Positions 22,826-35,661 of a stretch of 64,000 nucleotides of DNA are shown here, one piece after another. Position numbers and translations under genes: made by a program. The stretch is from Notamacropus eugenii (Eukaryota > Chordata > Mammalia > Diprotodontia > Macropodidae). The notes under the pieces are model-generated. The model was not told the DNA's origin, searched no databases, and was given only the letters and a program-made list of their open reading frames with translations. The stretch spans positions 409,893,739 to 409,957,738 of the forward strand of contig NC_092875.1 in assembly GCF_028372415.1 (NCBI RefSeq). Direction: 5' to 3'. The first letter of the stretch is position 1; each line of letters opens with the position of its first letter.

Positions 22826-23486
22826 TGTAATGGTAATTATGAGAATTTAAAGATCTTCCCCCCCTCCCATTTATGGGCCTGCCCATTAAGGAAAGCTTGG
22901 TTAGAGGGGGCCCACACCTTTTGTTAATTTTCTAATGAGGCATTGGTTTTCAAGGGTTGTGATGCCTTATTTGTACATTTTTCAAATGTATAAATTTATA
23001 TTTTATATGTATAATTCGTATGTATAAATTTGTACATTTTTATATAATTTATATATATAAATTTATACATTTTTCAAATGTATAAATACTCTGAAGTTTT
23101 ACTTTGGGGTTAGTTTTTGGAAGAAGGTTTGTGTGCCAGATGAGACTCTGGGAAGCCTCTAAGCTGCCCCCTGGCTTTGAAAACCCAGATGTTGGTGCTT
23201 CTCTCTCTGGTAACTATGTATGTATAGTCAGATAGTTATCAGTCTGTTCTGTGATGTATGTATTGTTTATGTCAGGAAGCTGGAAACACTATCTGTTGGT
23301 CTTTATTTCTCTGTATTTTCTCTGAAGTTCAGGGTGTTGACTTTTTCCCCTGAGCTAAGTGGATGATACATGTGCTTGATTAAAGTGATTGTTGACCCCC
23401 CAAAATTTGCCTTTCCTTTTAGAAAAGCAGATTTAAGAACCTGTTCAGCAGGCCCTCCTCTGTATTTCAGGTTGCTTGCTTTCACA
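22826..23486 (+). mobile_element. Solo LTR, copy 1 of a three-copy family
   Basis: Runs from tgtaatggtaattatgag to tgcttgctttcaca. It shares with copies at 35662 and 52998 the words aaagatcttccc, ttttactttggggttag, agatgagactctggg, gatgttggtgcttctctc, tctgttggtctttatttctc and cttttagaaaagcagat. An AT-rich tract occupies the centre (22975-23090). No clear target duplication was seen. It is an old fossil without internal viral sequence. Confidence 0.8.
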
Positions 23487-23704
23487 GGTTGCACCATAGT
23501 AGTCTTGGAAAATTAGTACTCAATTCTTATTTAGAGATAGTGGCATATTCAGTAGATTGACGGCCCAAAGTCACCATTCAAACTTGAAGGGGAAGACCCT
23601 CAGGATTCCTGGGTAAAAGAGAAACAGTTACTATTTAATATTTATGAGTATTTGACAAAAGTTTATTTCTTTCCTTCCTTTAAAAAAAAAAGAGACCTGG
23701 AAAT

Positions 23705-23805
23705 AATTTACATTCAGAAACACAGGTCAGATTTGAACTTAGGAAGATGAATCTTCCTGACTCCAGGCCAGCCACTCTATCTACTGCACTACCTTGCTGC
23801 CCTAC
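23705..23805 (-). mobile_element. SINE fragment (tRNA-derived type)
   Basis: cagatttgaacttaggaaga, tgaatcttcctgactccagg and ccactctatctactgcac. Confidence 0.75.
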
Positions 23806-23934
23806 CTTTTTGTGATACTCCAGTGTAGTTCACCATGTTCATCTGTTTGAGTGTATGATTTATTTTAAAAGGTTTAAATGTTCTTAGTAACTACCTCTCA
23901 AGGTTATTATAAGATATAGTTAAATGAATACATC

Positions 23935-24339
23935 TTCATTTAGCACATGCTTTCTGCCAGACTCTATATTAAGATTGAGGACACAAAGAAAAGTAAATCC
24001 AGTCGCTGCTCTCAGGGAGCTCACACAATTTAATGGGGAGGAGGATACAACATGCAAACGACTACAGTCAGACAAGATACGCACGGGATAAACTGGAGGT
24101 AATTCCAGAAGGAAAGCACTCGCATTGAAAGGATCCGGAAAAGCTTTTGAAAAGATGGGATTTAACTTGAGACATAAGGAAGCCAGAGAAGTCAAGAGGG
24201 GGAGAGGAAGAGGGAGAGGATACCAGGTATGGAGATATCCAAGGAAAATGCCTAGTCTGGAGATGGAGGGTTTTGTTCACAGAATATTAAAGAGACCAGT
24301 GGGGTAGTAGAGTAGTGAGAAGACACTGGAGTTTATTGA

Positions 24340-24437
<98 letters not shown>

Positions 24438-24660
24438 CAGAGACAGAGACAGAGACAGACAGACGGAGAGATGGAGAGACAGAGAGATACAGAGACAGAA
24501 AAACAGAGACAGAGAAAGAGAGACAGAGAGAGACAGAGATGGTCAGACTTGTGCTTTAGGAAGATCATTTTGATAACTAAGTGGGAGATGGACAGGAGTG
24601 GAAGCTCACTTGAGACAGGAAGACCAACCAGCAGGCTATTTGCATAAGTCCATCTATGAG
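23935..24660 (-). mobile_element. L2 LINE fragment with microsatellite core
   Basis: gctctcagggagctcacaca, gatgggatttaacttgagac, then after the microsatellite ggtcagacttgtgctttagg, aagatcattttgataac and ccagcaggctatttgcata. These are the antisense L2 words in the usual order. Confidence 0.65.
24341..24540. repeat. Compound microsatellite (TG)n(AG)n(ACAGAG)n
   Basis: About 20 TG units, then about 19 AG units, then a degenerate acagag tract to about 24540, grown inside the L2 copy. Confidence 0.97.
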
Positions 24661-24669
24661 GTGACAAGG

Positions 24670-24745
24670 GCAACACCAGATTCGAATGAGTATATGTGTA
24701 AGTACTTTGCAAAACTTAAAGTGCTACATAGATATTAGCAATTTT
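24670..24745 (+). mobile_element. MIR-type SINE tail
   Basis: gtaagtactttgcaaaactt, aaagtgctacatagatatta, gcaattttattatta. Confidence 0.65.
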
Positions 24746-25209
24746 ATTATTACTGTTCTCATTCTGTAGCTTTCTCAAGTGCATAAATGATCATGAAGTA
24801 TACATCATTCCTCATATGACATATTTCAATGAAAGAAAAGTTATACTTCCTCTCTTCCTGGAAGACATGAGTCGAAAAATGCACTTATTCTTACCCAATT
24901 CTGATTCCAAGTACCATGCTTAATAATGCTGCCACATAATTTGAAAGTTTAGGTTTTTCCCATTCTGGTTTAATCCATTTTAATATTATAACTCTGTCTC
25001 TACAGGGTGTCATTATAATTATATTTTCATTTTTGACCTGTCCCTGGAAATACTTTCTTTGAGAAAATAAATCATCATTTCCAAATGTAACAATAATACC
25101 AAATTTAATGTGTGATTTTGATTATTAGCAAATGAAAATGAGGAAAATTAATGATTATTTTTATAAGTACAGAACTAGAATGGGAAAAAACATCCAGGAC
25201 TCTATAGAT

Positions 25210-25375
25210 AACCTTCTTTAGAAAGCTTGGGTAAGTCACTCGGTCATTTGTACCTTTGTTTCCTTCCTGGTAAAATTTGGACAATAAGCTTCATCTCTTT
25301 TCTTTGACAGGGTGGTGAATTTGTGAGAATATCAAATGAAGACACATCATAAAAAACTTAAGAAAGGATAAAATT
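25210..25375 (+). mobile_element. MIR-type SINE, diverged
   Basis: cttgggtaagtcactcggtc, ttccttcctggtaaaatttg and gacaataagc. Confidence 0.5.
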
Positions 25376-26224
25376 AGCTAGTAGGGAATAAAGAAAAAAA
25401 ATCTCACCAAATAAAAATGACATAAAAGCCAAAGGTTAAGAACTGAAGAATGAACCAGATTAGCACACTTTTATGGTGCCATTTGGAAATATAATGGAAA
25501 GGAATGAATAGAATAGAACTGAAATTGAGATGTTCATAATACTGAATGTAAACGATTTTAGGGACACAATACATACATCTTAAAAGAGAGAGTAAAATAG
25601 TTGAATGAATAAATAGGTAAGGCAGAAACAATTCTCATAAATAATATATTAAGCATTAAGTAAAATGGAGAGATGTGAGTTAGTCCAGGGTATATGAGAA
25701 TTGGTTGAATGACCAAGACTAGTCCATATCGTTCTATTTTGCTTCCTGTTTACTAATGGAAGTGCTGGCCAGTGAAGGCCTTTGTGTATATTGGGTATTC
25801 CTTTCATGGTGGGTTATGTAGAACATGTGCAGATAATCTCTTCTTCATTCCAGTTCAATATATGGAGGACTGGTGAGTTACTTCTTGCCATGGATAACTG
25901 AGGGGCTGATACTGGGATGGTGACTTCTGATTGGCTGAGGAGCCAGAAAGACTGATGACCGATAGACTGTTGAGCCTGAACTGAGTGTGCATTCAAAGAG
26001 AGGGATCCTTTCCTCCTTTGTCTATTTATTCATTCTTTTCCTTCCTAGACAAGTGTGAGGCATTTGGTATACACAATCTGTGTAAAAGAGTGAATGAAGG
26101 AGATGGAAGAAAATGTTTATAAGCAGAATAGCAAATAGGCCAGTTACCTGGAATATAGGGCATATGAGGGAAAAATAAAGGGTAATTAGTCTGTCATTTT
26201 CAATTTCTCACTTGAACTCACCAG

Positions 26225-26580
26225 ACATAGCTAATATGATGTAATCTTGCAGTTTCTACCTTCACAATATCTTTCCTAAATGTCCCCTTGTCTTCATGCA
26301 GATAGCCAGCATTCTGGTATGGGACTCATTACCTCACACCTGGAGTATTGCAATGATCTCCTTGCCTCAAGTCTCTGTCCACTCCAATCTAACCTTCACT
26401 AGGCTGCCAGGGTGGTTTTTCTGAAGTAGGTCTGACCATATCACACATACCCTTCCCTTAAGTTCCTAGAGTGGCTCCCTATTACCTCAAGATAAAATTT
26501 AAATTTCTTTGTTTAGCATTTAAAGCTTCTTATAACCTGGTGCCTTCTTACATTTCTTCTTATACTTTACTCTCTCATAT
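26225..26580 (+). mobile_element. L2 LINE fragment
   Basis: ctaccttcacaatatctttc, gactcattacctcacacctg, gagtattgcaatgatctcct, aggtctgaccatatcacaca and gtggctccctattacctcaa. Confidence 0.85.
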
Positions 26581-26582
26581 GC

Positions 26583-26655
26583 ATATATATGTGTGTGTAT
26601 ACCTATACATATATATGTATATGTATAGGCATATACCCAGATGCATGAACACACA

Positions 26656-26690
<35 letters not shown>
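26583..26690. repeat. TA/TG/CA microsatellite
   Basis: tatatgtgtg... followed by about 20 CA units. Confidence 0.95.
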
Positions 26691-26693
<3 letters not shown>

Positions 26694-26727
26694 AGCAAAG
26701 CTGACCTACTAGCAGGTCTATCTCCTA

Positions 26728-26880
26728 TCTAAATGGCACAGTGGATCGAGTGCTAAGCCTAGAGTCAGGAAAATCAGAATTCAAATACACATTTATTACT
26801 GATATGACCCTGGGCAACTCATTTAATTGTTCCTATCTCCCAGGTTTGTTATAAGAATCAAATAAGAGGATATTTGTGGG
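26728..26880 (+). mobile_element. Marsupial SINE fragment
   Basis: aatggcacagtggatcgagt, gctaagcctagagtcagg and gaccctgggcaactcattta. Confidence 0.75.
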
Positions 26881-26884
26881 GCTT

Positions 26885-29404
26885 TTTGGTTTTTTTAATT
26901 ATATAATTTATTTTCAGTTCAACATTAACTTCCACAAGATTTTGAATTCCAAATTTTATCCCTGTCTCTCCTCTTCCTCCACCCCAGGACAGCATTCACC
27001 TCAACAACCCCTACCCCCAGTCTGTACTCCCTTGTATCACCCTCCTTCTCCTGTCCTCCTCACCCCTATTTTCTTTTTTCTTTTTTCTTTTTTATTTATT
27101 TGTTTTCAGTGTTTTACAATCACTTCCATATATATCTTAGATTTTTTCTCCTCTCTTCCCTTCCTCCTCCCTCCCTCCCTACTTTTTCCCTGAGATGGTA
27201 CACAATCTTATATAGGTTCTATGCATACATTCCTATTAAATGCATTTTTCACCTTAGTCATATTGCATAGAAGGATTGAAATGAATGGGAGAAACCATAA
27301 AACAAAACAAAACATAATACAATGTTTCAATCTACTATCCAATTCCATAGTTCTTTCTCTGAATGGGGAAGGCATTTTGCCTAAAGGCAAAAATTAGGAG
27401 TTAGGAATTTTTTAAGTCCTTGCATTGTAGTGAAAGACTGTCTACCAGAAAAATTCCAACCACACTGTGGTTGTTGCTGTGTACAAAGTTCTCCTGGTTC
27501 TGTACCTTTTACTCAGCATCAGTTCATATAAATCTTTCCAGGCCTCTCTGAAGTCTTCCTGTTCATCATTTCTTATAGCACAATAATATTCCATTACATT
27601 CATATACCACAACTTATTCAGTCATTCCCCAATTGATAGGCATCCCCTCAATTTCCAGCTTTTGGCCACCACAAAGAGAGTGGCTATAAATACTTTTGTA
27701 CATGTGGCACCCTTTCCCATTTCTATAATCTCTTTGGGATACAGTCCCAGAAGTAATATTTCTGGGTAAAAGGGTATGCACATTTTTGTAGCCCTTTGGG
27801 CATAGTTCCAAATTGATTTCCAGAATGGTTGGATCAGCTCACAGCTCCAACAACGAATTAGTGTTCCAACTCTCCTATATCTTCTCCAACATTTATCATC
27901 TTACTGTTTTGTCATGTTAGCCAATCTGATAGGTGTGATATAGTACCTCAGAGTTGTTTTGATTTGTATCTCTCTAATCAATAGTGATTTAGAGCATTTT
28001 TTCATATGACTATAGATACCTTTAATTTTTTCCTCTGAAAACTGCCTGTTCATTTCCATTGACCATTTATCAATTGGGGAATGACTTGTATTCTTGTACG
28101 TTTGACTAAATTCTCTATATATTTTAGAAATGAGGCCTAGTTGCAAAAATTCTTTTCCAGTTTTCTGCTTCTCTCCTAATCTTGGTTGCACTGAGTTTGT
28201 TTGTGCAAAACCTTTTCAATTTAATGTAATCAAAATTATCCATTTTGCACTTCATAATGTTCTCTATCTCTTGTTTGGTCCATAAATCTGACAAATACAC
28301 TATTCCTTGCTCCCCTAATTTGTTTATAGTATCAATCTTTATACCTAGATCATGTATCCATTTGGACTTTATTCTTGTGTATGGTGTCAGGCATTGGTCT
28401 ATGGTCAGTTTCCACCACACTATTATCCAGCTTTCCCAGCAATTTTTGTCAAACGGTGAGTTCTTATTCCAGAAACTGGGGTCCTTGGATTTCTCAAATA
28501 GTAGATTGCTACATTCACTGACTATTGTGTCTTGGGTACCTAACCTATTCCACTGGTCTACCCCTCTGTTTCTTATTCAATACCAAGTGGTTTTGATGCT
28601 TGCTGCTTTATAATACAATCTGAGCTCTGGTAGGGCTAGGCCACCTTCGCTAGCATTTTTTCCCATTAGTTTCCTTAATATTCTGGAATTTTTGTTCTTC
28701 TAGATGAATTTTGATATTATTTTTTCTGGCTCCAAAAATAATTATCTGGTAGTTTTATTGGTATGGCACTTAATAAGTAAATTGATTTAGGTAGAATTGT
28801 CATTTTTATTATGTTAGCTCAGCCTTCCCATAAGCAACTGATATTTTTCCACTTACTTAGATCTGACTTTATTTGTGCGAAAAGTGTTTTGTAATTGTGT
28901 TCATATAGTCCCTGGGTTTGTTTTGGCAGGCAGACTCCCAAATATTTTATAGTGTCTACCCTAGCTTTAAATGGGATTTCTCTTTCTATTTCTTGCTGTT
29001 GAGCTTTGTTAAGTAATGTATAGAAATGCAGAAGATTTGTGTGGGTTTATTTTGTAACATGCAACTTTGCCAAAGTTGTTTATTGTTTCAAGTAGTTTTT
29101 TACTTGATTCTCTGGGATTCTCTAAGTATATCATCATATCATCTGGAAAGAGTGATAACTTAGTTTCTTCCTTGTCTATTCTGATTCCTTCAATTATTTT
29201 TTCTTCTCTTATTGCTACAGCTAACATTTCTAATACCATATTGAATAACAGTGGTGATAATGGACATCCTTGTTTCACCCCTGATCTTATTGAAAATTCA
29301 TCTAGGTTATCCCCATTGCATATAGTGCTTGCTGATAGTCTCTCTATTTTCTTGTATGACATGATAGATTTCTATACCCCATTGCCTGTGTGTCTTATTT
29401 CCCA
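26885..29404 (-). mobile_element. L1 LINE, ORF2 reverse-transcriptase part to 3' end
   Basis: On the minus strand, the frame at 29362-29009 reads SGVKQGCPLSPLLFNMVLEM and then LSLFPDDMMIYLENPRESSK, i.e. L1 reverse transcriptase with the catalytic box changed from FADD to FPDD. Further on come WTKQEIENIMKCKMDNFDYI..., FSQTYKNTSHSPIDKWSMEM..NRQF and the 3' UTR polypyrimidine region (27060-27190). Several stops and frameshifts break ORF2, so it is dead. Its length (2.5 kb) is less than half of a full L1. Confidence 0.92.
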
Positions 29405-30112
29405 GTAGCATGCAAAAAATAATTTTTAACATTTATTTTTAAAGCTTAGAGTTCCACATTCTCTCCCTTTCTTCCTCTCTGCCTACCCTCACTGAGAAAG
29501 CAAGCAATTCAATACAAGTCATACATGTGTAGCCATGCAAAACACTTCCATAGCGGTCATGTTGCAGAAGACTAACCACATTTCCCTCTATCCTGTCCTG
29601 TCCTGTCCTCCATTTATTCCATTCTCTCCCTTGACCTGTGCCCCTACAACAGTGTTTACTTCTAATTACCCCTTTCCCCAACCTGCCTTCTCTTCTATTA
29701 TCCTTCTTCTCCTATCCCCTTCTCCCCTGCTTTTGTGCAGGATAAGATATATTTCCATACCTAGTTGAGTGTGTGTTATTCCCTCCTTAAGCCAAATTCA
29801 ATGAGAGTAAGGCTCACTTATTCCTTCTTACTTCCCCTCTCTTCCCCTCATTTGAGAAGTCTGGAAACTGCTAAAGCTGCCAGTGATTCAGTGCTGTGAG
29901 GTCTGCTCCAGTTCCATCTGGTCTGAACCTAGTACAATGTTTCCTGTTGGAGTTCCAGATTGCCTTGGTCTGGAAATCTGTTTCACTCTGTCATTTTGAG
30001 GCTTCTGCTGCTCTAGAATTTGTTTTGAGTCACTTTTTACAGGTATTTTAAGGGGTTTGGGGGAAAGCTCAAGCAGATCCCTGCTTCTACTGTATCATCT
30101 TAGCTCCTTTTT
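29405..30112 (-). mobile_element. L1 5' region, joined to the ORF2 part by a large deletion
   Basis: At the far end the minus strand reads ggagctaagatgatacagta, then aagcagggatctgcttgagc, resembling the marsupial L1 5' UTR start, and continues with gaaacattgtactaggttca. ORF1 and the endonuclease part of ORF2 are missing between this and the RT segment. It could instead be a second, independent L1 5' piece. Confidence 0.6.
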
Positions 30113-30184
30113 TCATTAGATAATATTTCTAAAGCACTTAACACAGTTGTGATATGTAGTAGGTGCTTAATAAATGTGTCATTT

Positions 30185-30372
30185 CTTCCTTTTTTTCTTT
30201 TTCCTCCTCTTCTTCCCTCCCTCCTTTCTTTCCTTTCTTCCTTCTTTCTCCCTTCCTTCCTTCTTTCTCCCTTCCTTCCTTATTTCCTTCCTTATTTCCT
30301 TCCTTATTTCCTTCCTTCCTTCCTTCCTTCCTTCCTTCCTTCCTTCCTTCCTTCCTTCCTTCCTTCCTTCTT
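30185..30372. repeat. (CCTT)n tetranucleotide repeat
   Basis: CTTC/CCTT units, most regular at 30309-30370. Open frames rich in Leu/Pro/Ser across it are artefacts. Confidence 0.97.
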
Positions 30373-31609
30373 GACAGTTATCTCAACTTGATAGTCTTGA
30401 CAATCTATATCATAGGTTGTTCCTTATGCTGGGAACCTGTTGTCTTCCACCTCCACCTCTCCTAATAAATTCTTGTTGATTTATTATCTGAAGTTACTTA
30501 TCTTGGTTTTCAGGTAAATGAGCAAGTTTTCATTCATATATTCAGGTTCCTATTCATGTATACAGCTACCTTATGCTATTTTTGCTGTACCCATGAGCCA
30601 CTCACTGAATATCCACAAATCCCTTTTTAAATCTATCTCTCCAAAACTGTTACCCACAGATATACCCACGTTGACATGTACACAGGTATATTCGCATACT
30701 ATGCAGAGAGAGATATACAGTCCTTGAGAATAACTTTACACTAGACTGCAGCATATCTGGATTTAATAAACTCTGACCAGATGGTTGGGACATAAGCTTG
30801 TTCACTTTTCCCCATTCACTGAGTTGTTCTCAGAAGGTAGGCATAATTAGTTGACTGGCAAGCTGCCCATGCATGCATTTGAATTTTCTGTGAATCAAGT
30901 ATCTTTCCATGATCAGGCATGAAAAATGGAAAAGAATGATAGAAAGGTATGAAAGGGTATGGAAAGAAATCAAGAAAGGCAATGCTTACAAAGCGAAAAA
31001 GAATAGTAGAATCTAGAAAGGAAAAGGAAAATAAAAGGGAATAGATGATGGTAATTTAGTTTGTTAAATTAAACTGCTGAGGGCATGTTGGCAAAAAGAT
31101 TCTCTGTTTTGGACCATTTCCAGGAGCACTAATTAGTCTAGTGGCCACTTGTAGACAGTGTTCTTTACTTAATACATTAGGGTATCTAATTTTACTGCCT
31201 TTAAAATTACTGTGTTGGAGTGAATCTATGCTGGAGGTCTCTGGATGAGAGTACAAAAACAAAAACTACTTGTTAACTGGAAAATGGAAATTGAAAGACA
31301 AACCTGGAGATATTTCATCATTTAAGCCAGTTCTTGCAGCTCATGTTCTGACTATATGCCTGAACTTCTACCAAACAGTACACTGAGAAAGGAGTTGACT
31401 GCTTTGTTGCTAAGGGCTATCGTATTTCGCTTGGTCCAAATTGCCAGGCTATATGATGCCCTTTGCCAACATAACACTGGACCTGGACATAGGTTAGGAA
31501 TCAATGGACAATCTAATTAAATGGCATCCAAGTTGTTGAAACCAAATACTTTGTTACTAAAAAAAAAAAGTGGAAAAATAGAAATTAGAAAGGGGATGAA
31601 ATAATGTTT

Positions 31610-32170
31610 GATTCTAGAGTCACAAGGAGGGTCACTGGAGTTTTTTGAGTTAGAGGAGTGATAAATCCTTTAGGAAAATTGTTTTGTCAGCTTTTTGGAG
31701 GAAGGAGCAGAGTAGGAAAAATTAAAGCAGGGATGTCACTGTGCGATTTGAAGAGAGAGGCCATGAATGCCTGAACTAGGTAGATCACTGTTTGAGTCTA
31801 GAGGAGACGTGTTTGGAACATGTTGTGGAGGTAGCAGTGGCAACATCCTTACCCTGCACCATCATTTGAATGTGAACTCTTTGAAGGTAGAGCCTAGATT
31901 TTTATATTTTTTTGGCTTCACAGCTCTCAGCACAGTACCTGACATCATAAGAACTTAAATTCTTGTTGACTGACTGATCCATTAGACATTGAAGGATGCT
32001 GAGTGAAAAGAGAAGAACTGAAGATGACCATGAAGTTCTGAACTTGAGCAACCAGAAGAATGGCAGTATTCTAGACAGTAACATGGAAATTCAGAAGGGA
32101 GATGGGTTTGGGGAGAAAGATGATATAATAAGATCTGGGATGCAAATTGAAAACCATCCCTCCTTATCCT
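31610..32170 (-). mobile_element. L2 LINE fragment, interrupted
   Basis: tagaggagtgataaatcctt, ttgttttgtcagctttttgg, aacatgttgtggaggtagca, then after a 115-bp interruption gaagttctgaacttgagcaa and gggtttggggagaaagatga. Words and order follow antisense L2. Confidence 0.65.
31865..31980 (+). mobile_element. L2 3' tail inside the antisense L2
   Basis: gaatgtgaactctttgaagg, cagctctcagcacagtacct and ttcttgttgactgactgat: a sense L2 end lying in the interrupted L2. Confidence 0.7.
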
Positions 32171-32719
32171 CCAAGACTCTGTCTCATTGAAAATGGGTAG
32201 GAGTTGAAGGAGAGGGAGAGCCATGGACCCAGAGTACAGAGCCAGGCAAGGACAACAGTGCCAGCTGAGGGACACCAGCTGTGGCCACAAGGTGATCTGA
32301 AGGTCAGGGAACAATGTGGGAGGGAAAGTGAGAGGGGGAAATTTCCCAGTGGCACCTATGGTAATTATTGATATGGATGTCCTGATTGAGCTTGGGGGCT
32401 TGTACTCCTACAAGATGGGTATGTGTGGTAAATTTAATGCATATCCTATCTCAAAATTGAATCAAAACTCCAAAAATTTATTCTCTTAATGTTTGTATAG
32501 CAACTTTAGATTATGGCTTATTCTGTATTTCCTTGTTTATCAGAAACATTATACGTTATAAACTGTACTTGAAGACTTCATTGGATCTGATGTCTGACTA
32601 ATGTTGTTATTTCCTCCAGTGGTGTAGATCAAAACCTATCCATGGCTTCTCATTAACTAATGCTTGTTCACCTTTCCTAAGTAGTCAATAAAACAATCTG
32701 TAGGTTTTAAAGAATAGGC

Positions 32720-33800
32720 AAGTTTTAAAATAAGAAAGTCAAGCAATCAAAAGCCATGTGAGAAATGCTGCAAATCATTGATAATAAGATCAAGGAAAAC
32801 TGAAACAAGTCTGTGCCTTTACCTCATGCCCACCATATCGATAAAGATGACAGAAAAGTAAAATTATTATTGTGTCAGGGGCTGTGGAAGGACAGGATTA
32901 CTTTGGTACTGTTGGTGGATCTATGAGATTGTCCAACTAATCTGGAAAGGAGTTTGGAATTATATCCCCCCCCCCCACCAAATGCAGTAAATGTAACATA
33001 CTCTTTGATCCAACAATACCATTATGCTCCTACTTTGAAGAGGTTCAGGAAAGAATAACAGGACTTACATGTACAAAAATATTTAAAGCAGCACTTCTGT
33101 TTTATCAAAGAAATGGAAACAAAGAGGGTATCCATCTACTGGGAGATGGCTCAACAAACTGTCGTCTATGAGTGTATATTCTATTGAATCCACTGAATAT
33201 TTTTCTACCATAAGAAATGGTGAAATGAGATGGATTCAGAAAATCCTGAGGACTTGGATAAAATGATGAAAACTAATGAGCAGAACCAAAGGAAAAATTT
33301 ATACAATATTTATAACACTATGAAGGAAAAGATCTGTTGTCAGCACAACGACCAATCACAATACCACGAGACTGATGATAAATCAAATTCTCTACTTCTC
33401 ATGGTGATGTGAGACATGCATTTTCAGACATAAGCTATATATGGATTTATTTTACATGACTATACTTATTTGGTAGAAGTGAGGACTTTTGGTTATTTGG
33501 GGGTTGGTATATGTGTAGATGGTGATATTAATGCTTTTAAAAGGAAGAAAAGAGTAAATGAAATCATTGTGTGTGTGTGTGTATAGCACAAGGAAATTGA
33601 GATGGGCATCTTAGTAAGGATAGTGATAGAACTGTCATGTTAAATTTGAATATGCAAAAAAACCCTCCCAGTTCTGTGTAGTAAAGATTTGCAGCTTCAT
33701 ATGTTGTCTTCTTTTCTTTTCTTTTTATGGAGAATATTCATATTTTTGGTATTTTTAAGTTCGTAGTAATAAAAATGAAATGAAAAATTAAAAATTATTT
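32720..33800 (+). mobile_element. L1 3' end, old
   Basis: The block contains tactctttgatccaacaata, catctactgggagatggctc, taccataagaaatggtgaaa and agatggattcagaaaatcct, matching the marsupial L1 3' region. Frames are broken throughout. Confidence 0.75.
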
Positions 33801-34569
33801 GAGTACCAATATAGTACTTAGACTATTCAGCTATAATCTTTTGTCCACACTACTTGACAAGCTCACCTCTTTTTCAAATAAAACATCTCCTGAATTATAT
33901 CTTTTAACATAATTTTTTTGTACAGAAGACACTAGCAGTTATCTCCTGTAGCTTTCTTTTGGTTACCATATGGCTCCTTTGGGTCATCTTAATGTTTCAT
34001 TCTTCAGAGATTGTAGAATTCTAAGTATCAGAGTCATATTGTATCATGGAGTCAATACTGGAGTTTAAAATATGAAGTCTTGTTTCAGGAGACAGCCTAG
34101 GATCACTGAAAGTACTGAGAAGTTTCCAAAATATTATATAGTTTGACTACTTCCCCCCCCACTCAATTTTGAGCTTCATTTATTCAATAAGAGATCTGTG
34201 CTGATCATAAATCAGAGTTCTATGATTTCTGCATTTCAGTTCATATCAAAGTTAAGGAGGGGGTAGGAGGGAGTTCTTTTTTGTTGATTTCTTGTTTTGT
34301 TTTTTGGGTGAAAAAAATCATTCTTCATCCACTTTTTTTTCTGTGCAGCTAATTAGGACAGGTTCTTTTGAGTGATGTTGAGTTTCATTTATACGACTCT
34401 GCTATGTTTTGGGGTGATACAATCATCCTAATGTCATCCACAAACAGGAACTTTGGGAGAAACTTAAAATATACAGGAATTTTTTCTTCTGTTTGGAATC
34501 TGTGCTGTACATCCTTGACAGTGGAAAATACCTTTGGTGAGTATGAGTCACGCTTATTTTAAATTATAT

Positions 34570-34645
34570 GAATTTATTTAAGCAATTAGCTTGTCAGATA
34601 TTTATTATGTGCCAGGCATAGGCTAGATACTCAACAAGTGTTGGT
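34570..34645 (-). mobile_element. MIR fragment
   Basis: gatatttattatgtgccagg, cataggctagatactcaaca. Confidence 0.7.
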
Positions 34646-34731
34646 CAACTTGTATCTATATGTGGATGATCCATCATATACATGAGAGACTGTATGTTGC
34701 AGTGAACTCATGCTGTGATTTCATAGTGTGT

Positions 34732-35239
34732 TGTGCTGGCACTGTCTCAAAAAATTCGGAGTCAGACCACCTCTAATCCAAGTACCGGTATTTATTGAGG
34801 CTTGGCGCCCCTCAGAAGTGGGCTTATAAACCAGGACCTTAGTAAGACAAAACAGGCAAATTTATAGTGTAATGACACCGATTGCACAACAAAAAAATAT
34901 GAATATTAAAAAGGCAAGAGGGGTTTGTCAAGGGATTAGTAATAGGGAGAGGTATCTTCGATGATTCAGTGGTCAAACATCCTGGTTGTGCTGCTTTCTG
35001 ATTGGTTAGGTATTGTTGTCCTGTCTTGGGCTAAATAAACAATGTGATTGTGGTTGAGCACGAGAACACACCTGTTCAAATACATGAATTGGATCTGAGG
35101 GCAGTGGCTGTATTGAGTCTGGGGGCCTGAGGTGTGGTTATAGCCAGATTGTGTGGTTAAATCAGGGCATGCCTGCTGTTCAGTGGGGCCTATAAGAAAG
35201 AATGTTGGGGATGGGGACAGCTTTATTAGGATTCCATCA
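34732..35239 (-). mobile_element. Solo LTR of a different endogenous retrovirus family
   Basis: On the minus strand, tgatggaatcctaataaagc opens a U3-like stretch with an ACCAATCAG box. A TATA-like tttataagcccactt and a poly(A) signal in gcctcaataaataccggtac follow, then a short U5 ending near gccagca. The layout fits an LTR of about 500 bp. No target duplication was found and borders are approximate. It is not related by eye to the LTRs at 13750 or 22826. Confidence 0.7.
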
Positions 35240-35249
35240 CTCAGAACCA

Positions 35250-35365
35250 GAACAAAGTTGAATTAAAATCCATCTTACATTTAGTATCTATGTAACCAAT
35301 CTCTCTGAACCTCAGTTTCTTCATCTGTAAAATGAGGGACTTGGACAAGACGGGAACTCAGAGAT
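35250..35365 (+). mobile_element. MIR-type SINE
   Basis: ctatgtaaccaatctctctg, aacctcagtttcttcatctg, taaaatgagggacttgg. Confidence 0.75.
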
Positions 35366-35661
35366 CCTGTAGTCTATGCTTCTCCCTGTTCTTCACCATC
35401 TCTGATCTCTGTGCTTCTGTGTTGGCCATCCCACATGTTTGAAATGAACGGCCTTAGATAGTTCTCCAAACACAGATGTCCCTCAGTGTTCTGTCCTGGG
35501 CCCTCTTCTCTTCATCCTCTGTACTACCTCACTTGGTAATCTCACCATTTCCTATAGATTTAATTACCATATCTATGATGATGAGTCTCAAAATCTATCC
35601 ATCCTGACCCAATGTCTCTGCTGACCTTTTGCCTAAAATCTCTAATGGCCTTTCAGACATC

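Noticed and set aside
24315-24712. Arg/Glu-rich or Ser/Leu-rich proteins across 24340-24560
   Set aside because: Microsatellite translation (TG, AG and ACAGAG repeats) in several frames.
28124-29362. Separate protein-coding genes
   Set aside because: These frames are pieces of a broken L1 ORF2.
30149-30465. Leu/Pro/Ser-rich proteins
   Set aside because: Translation of the CCTT repeat in three frames.
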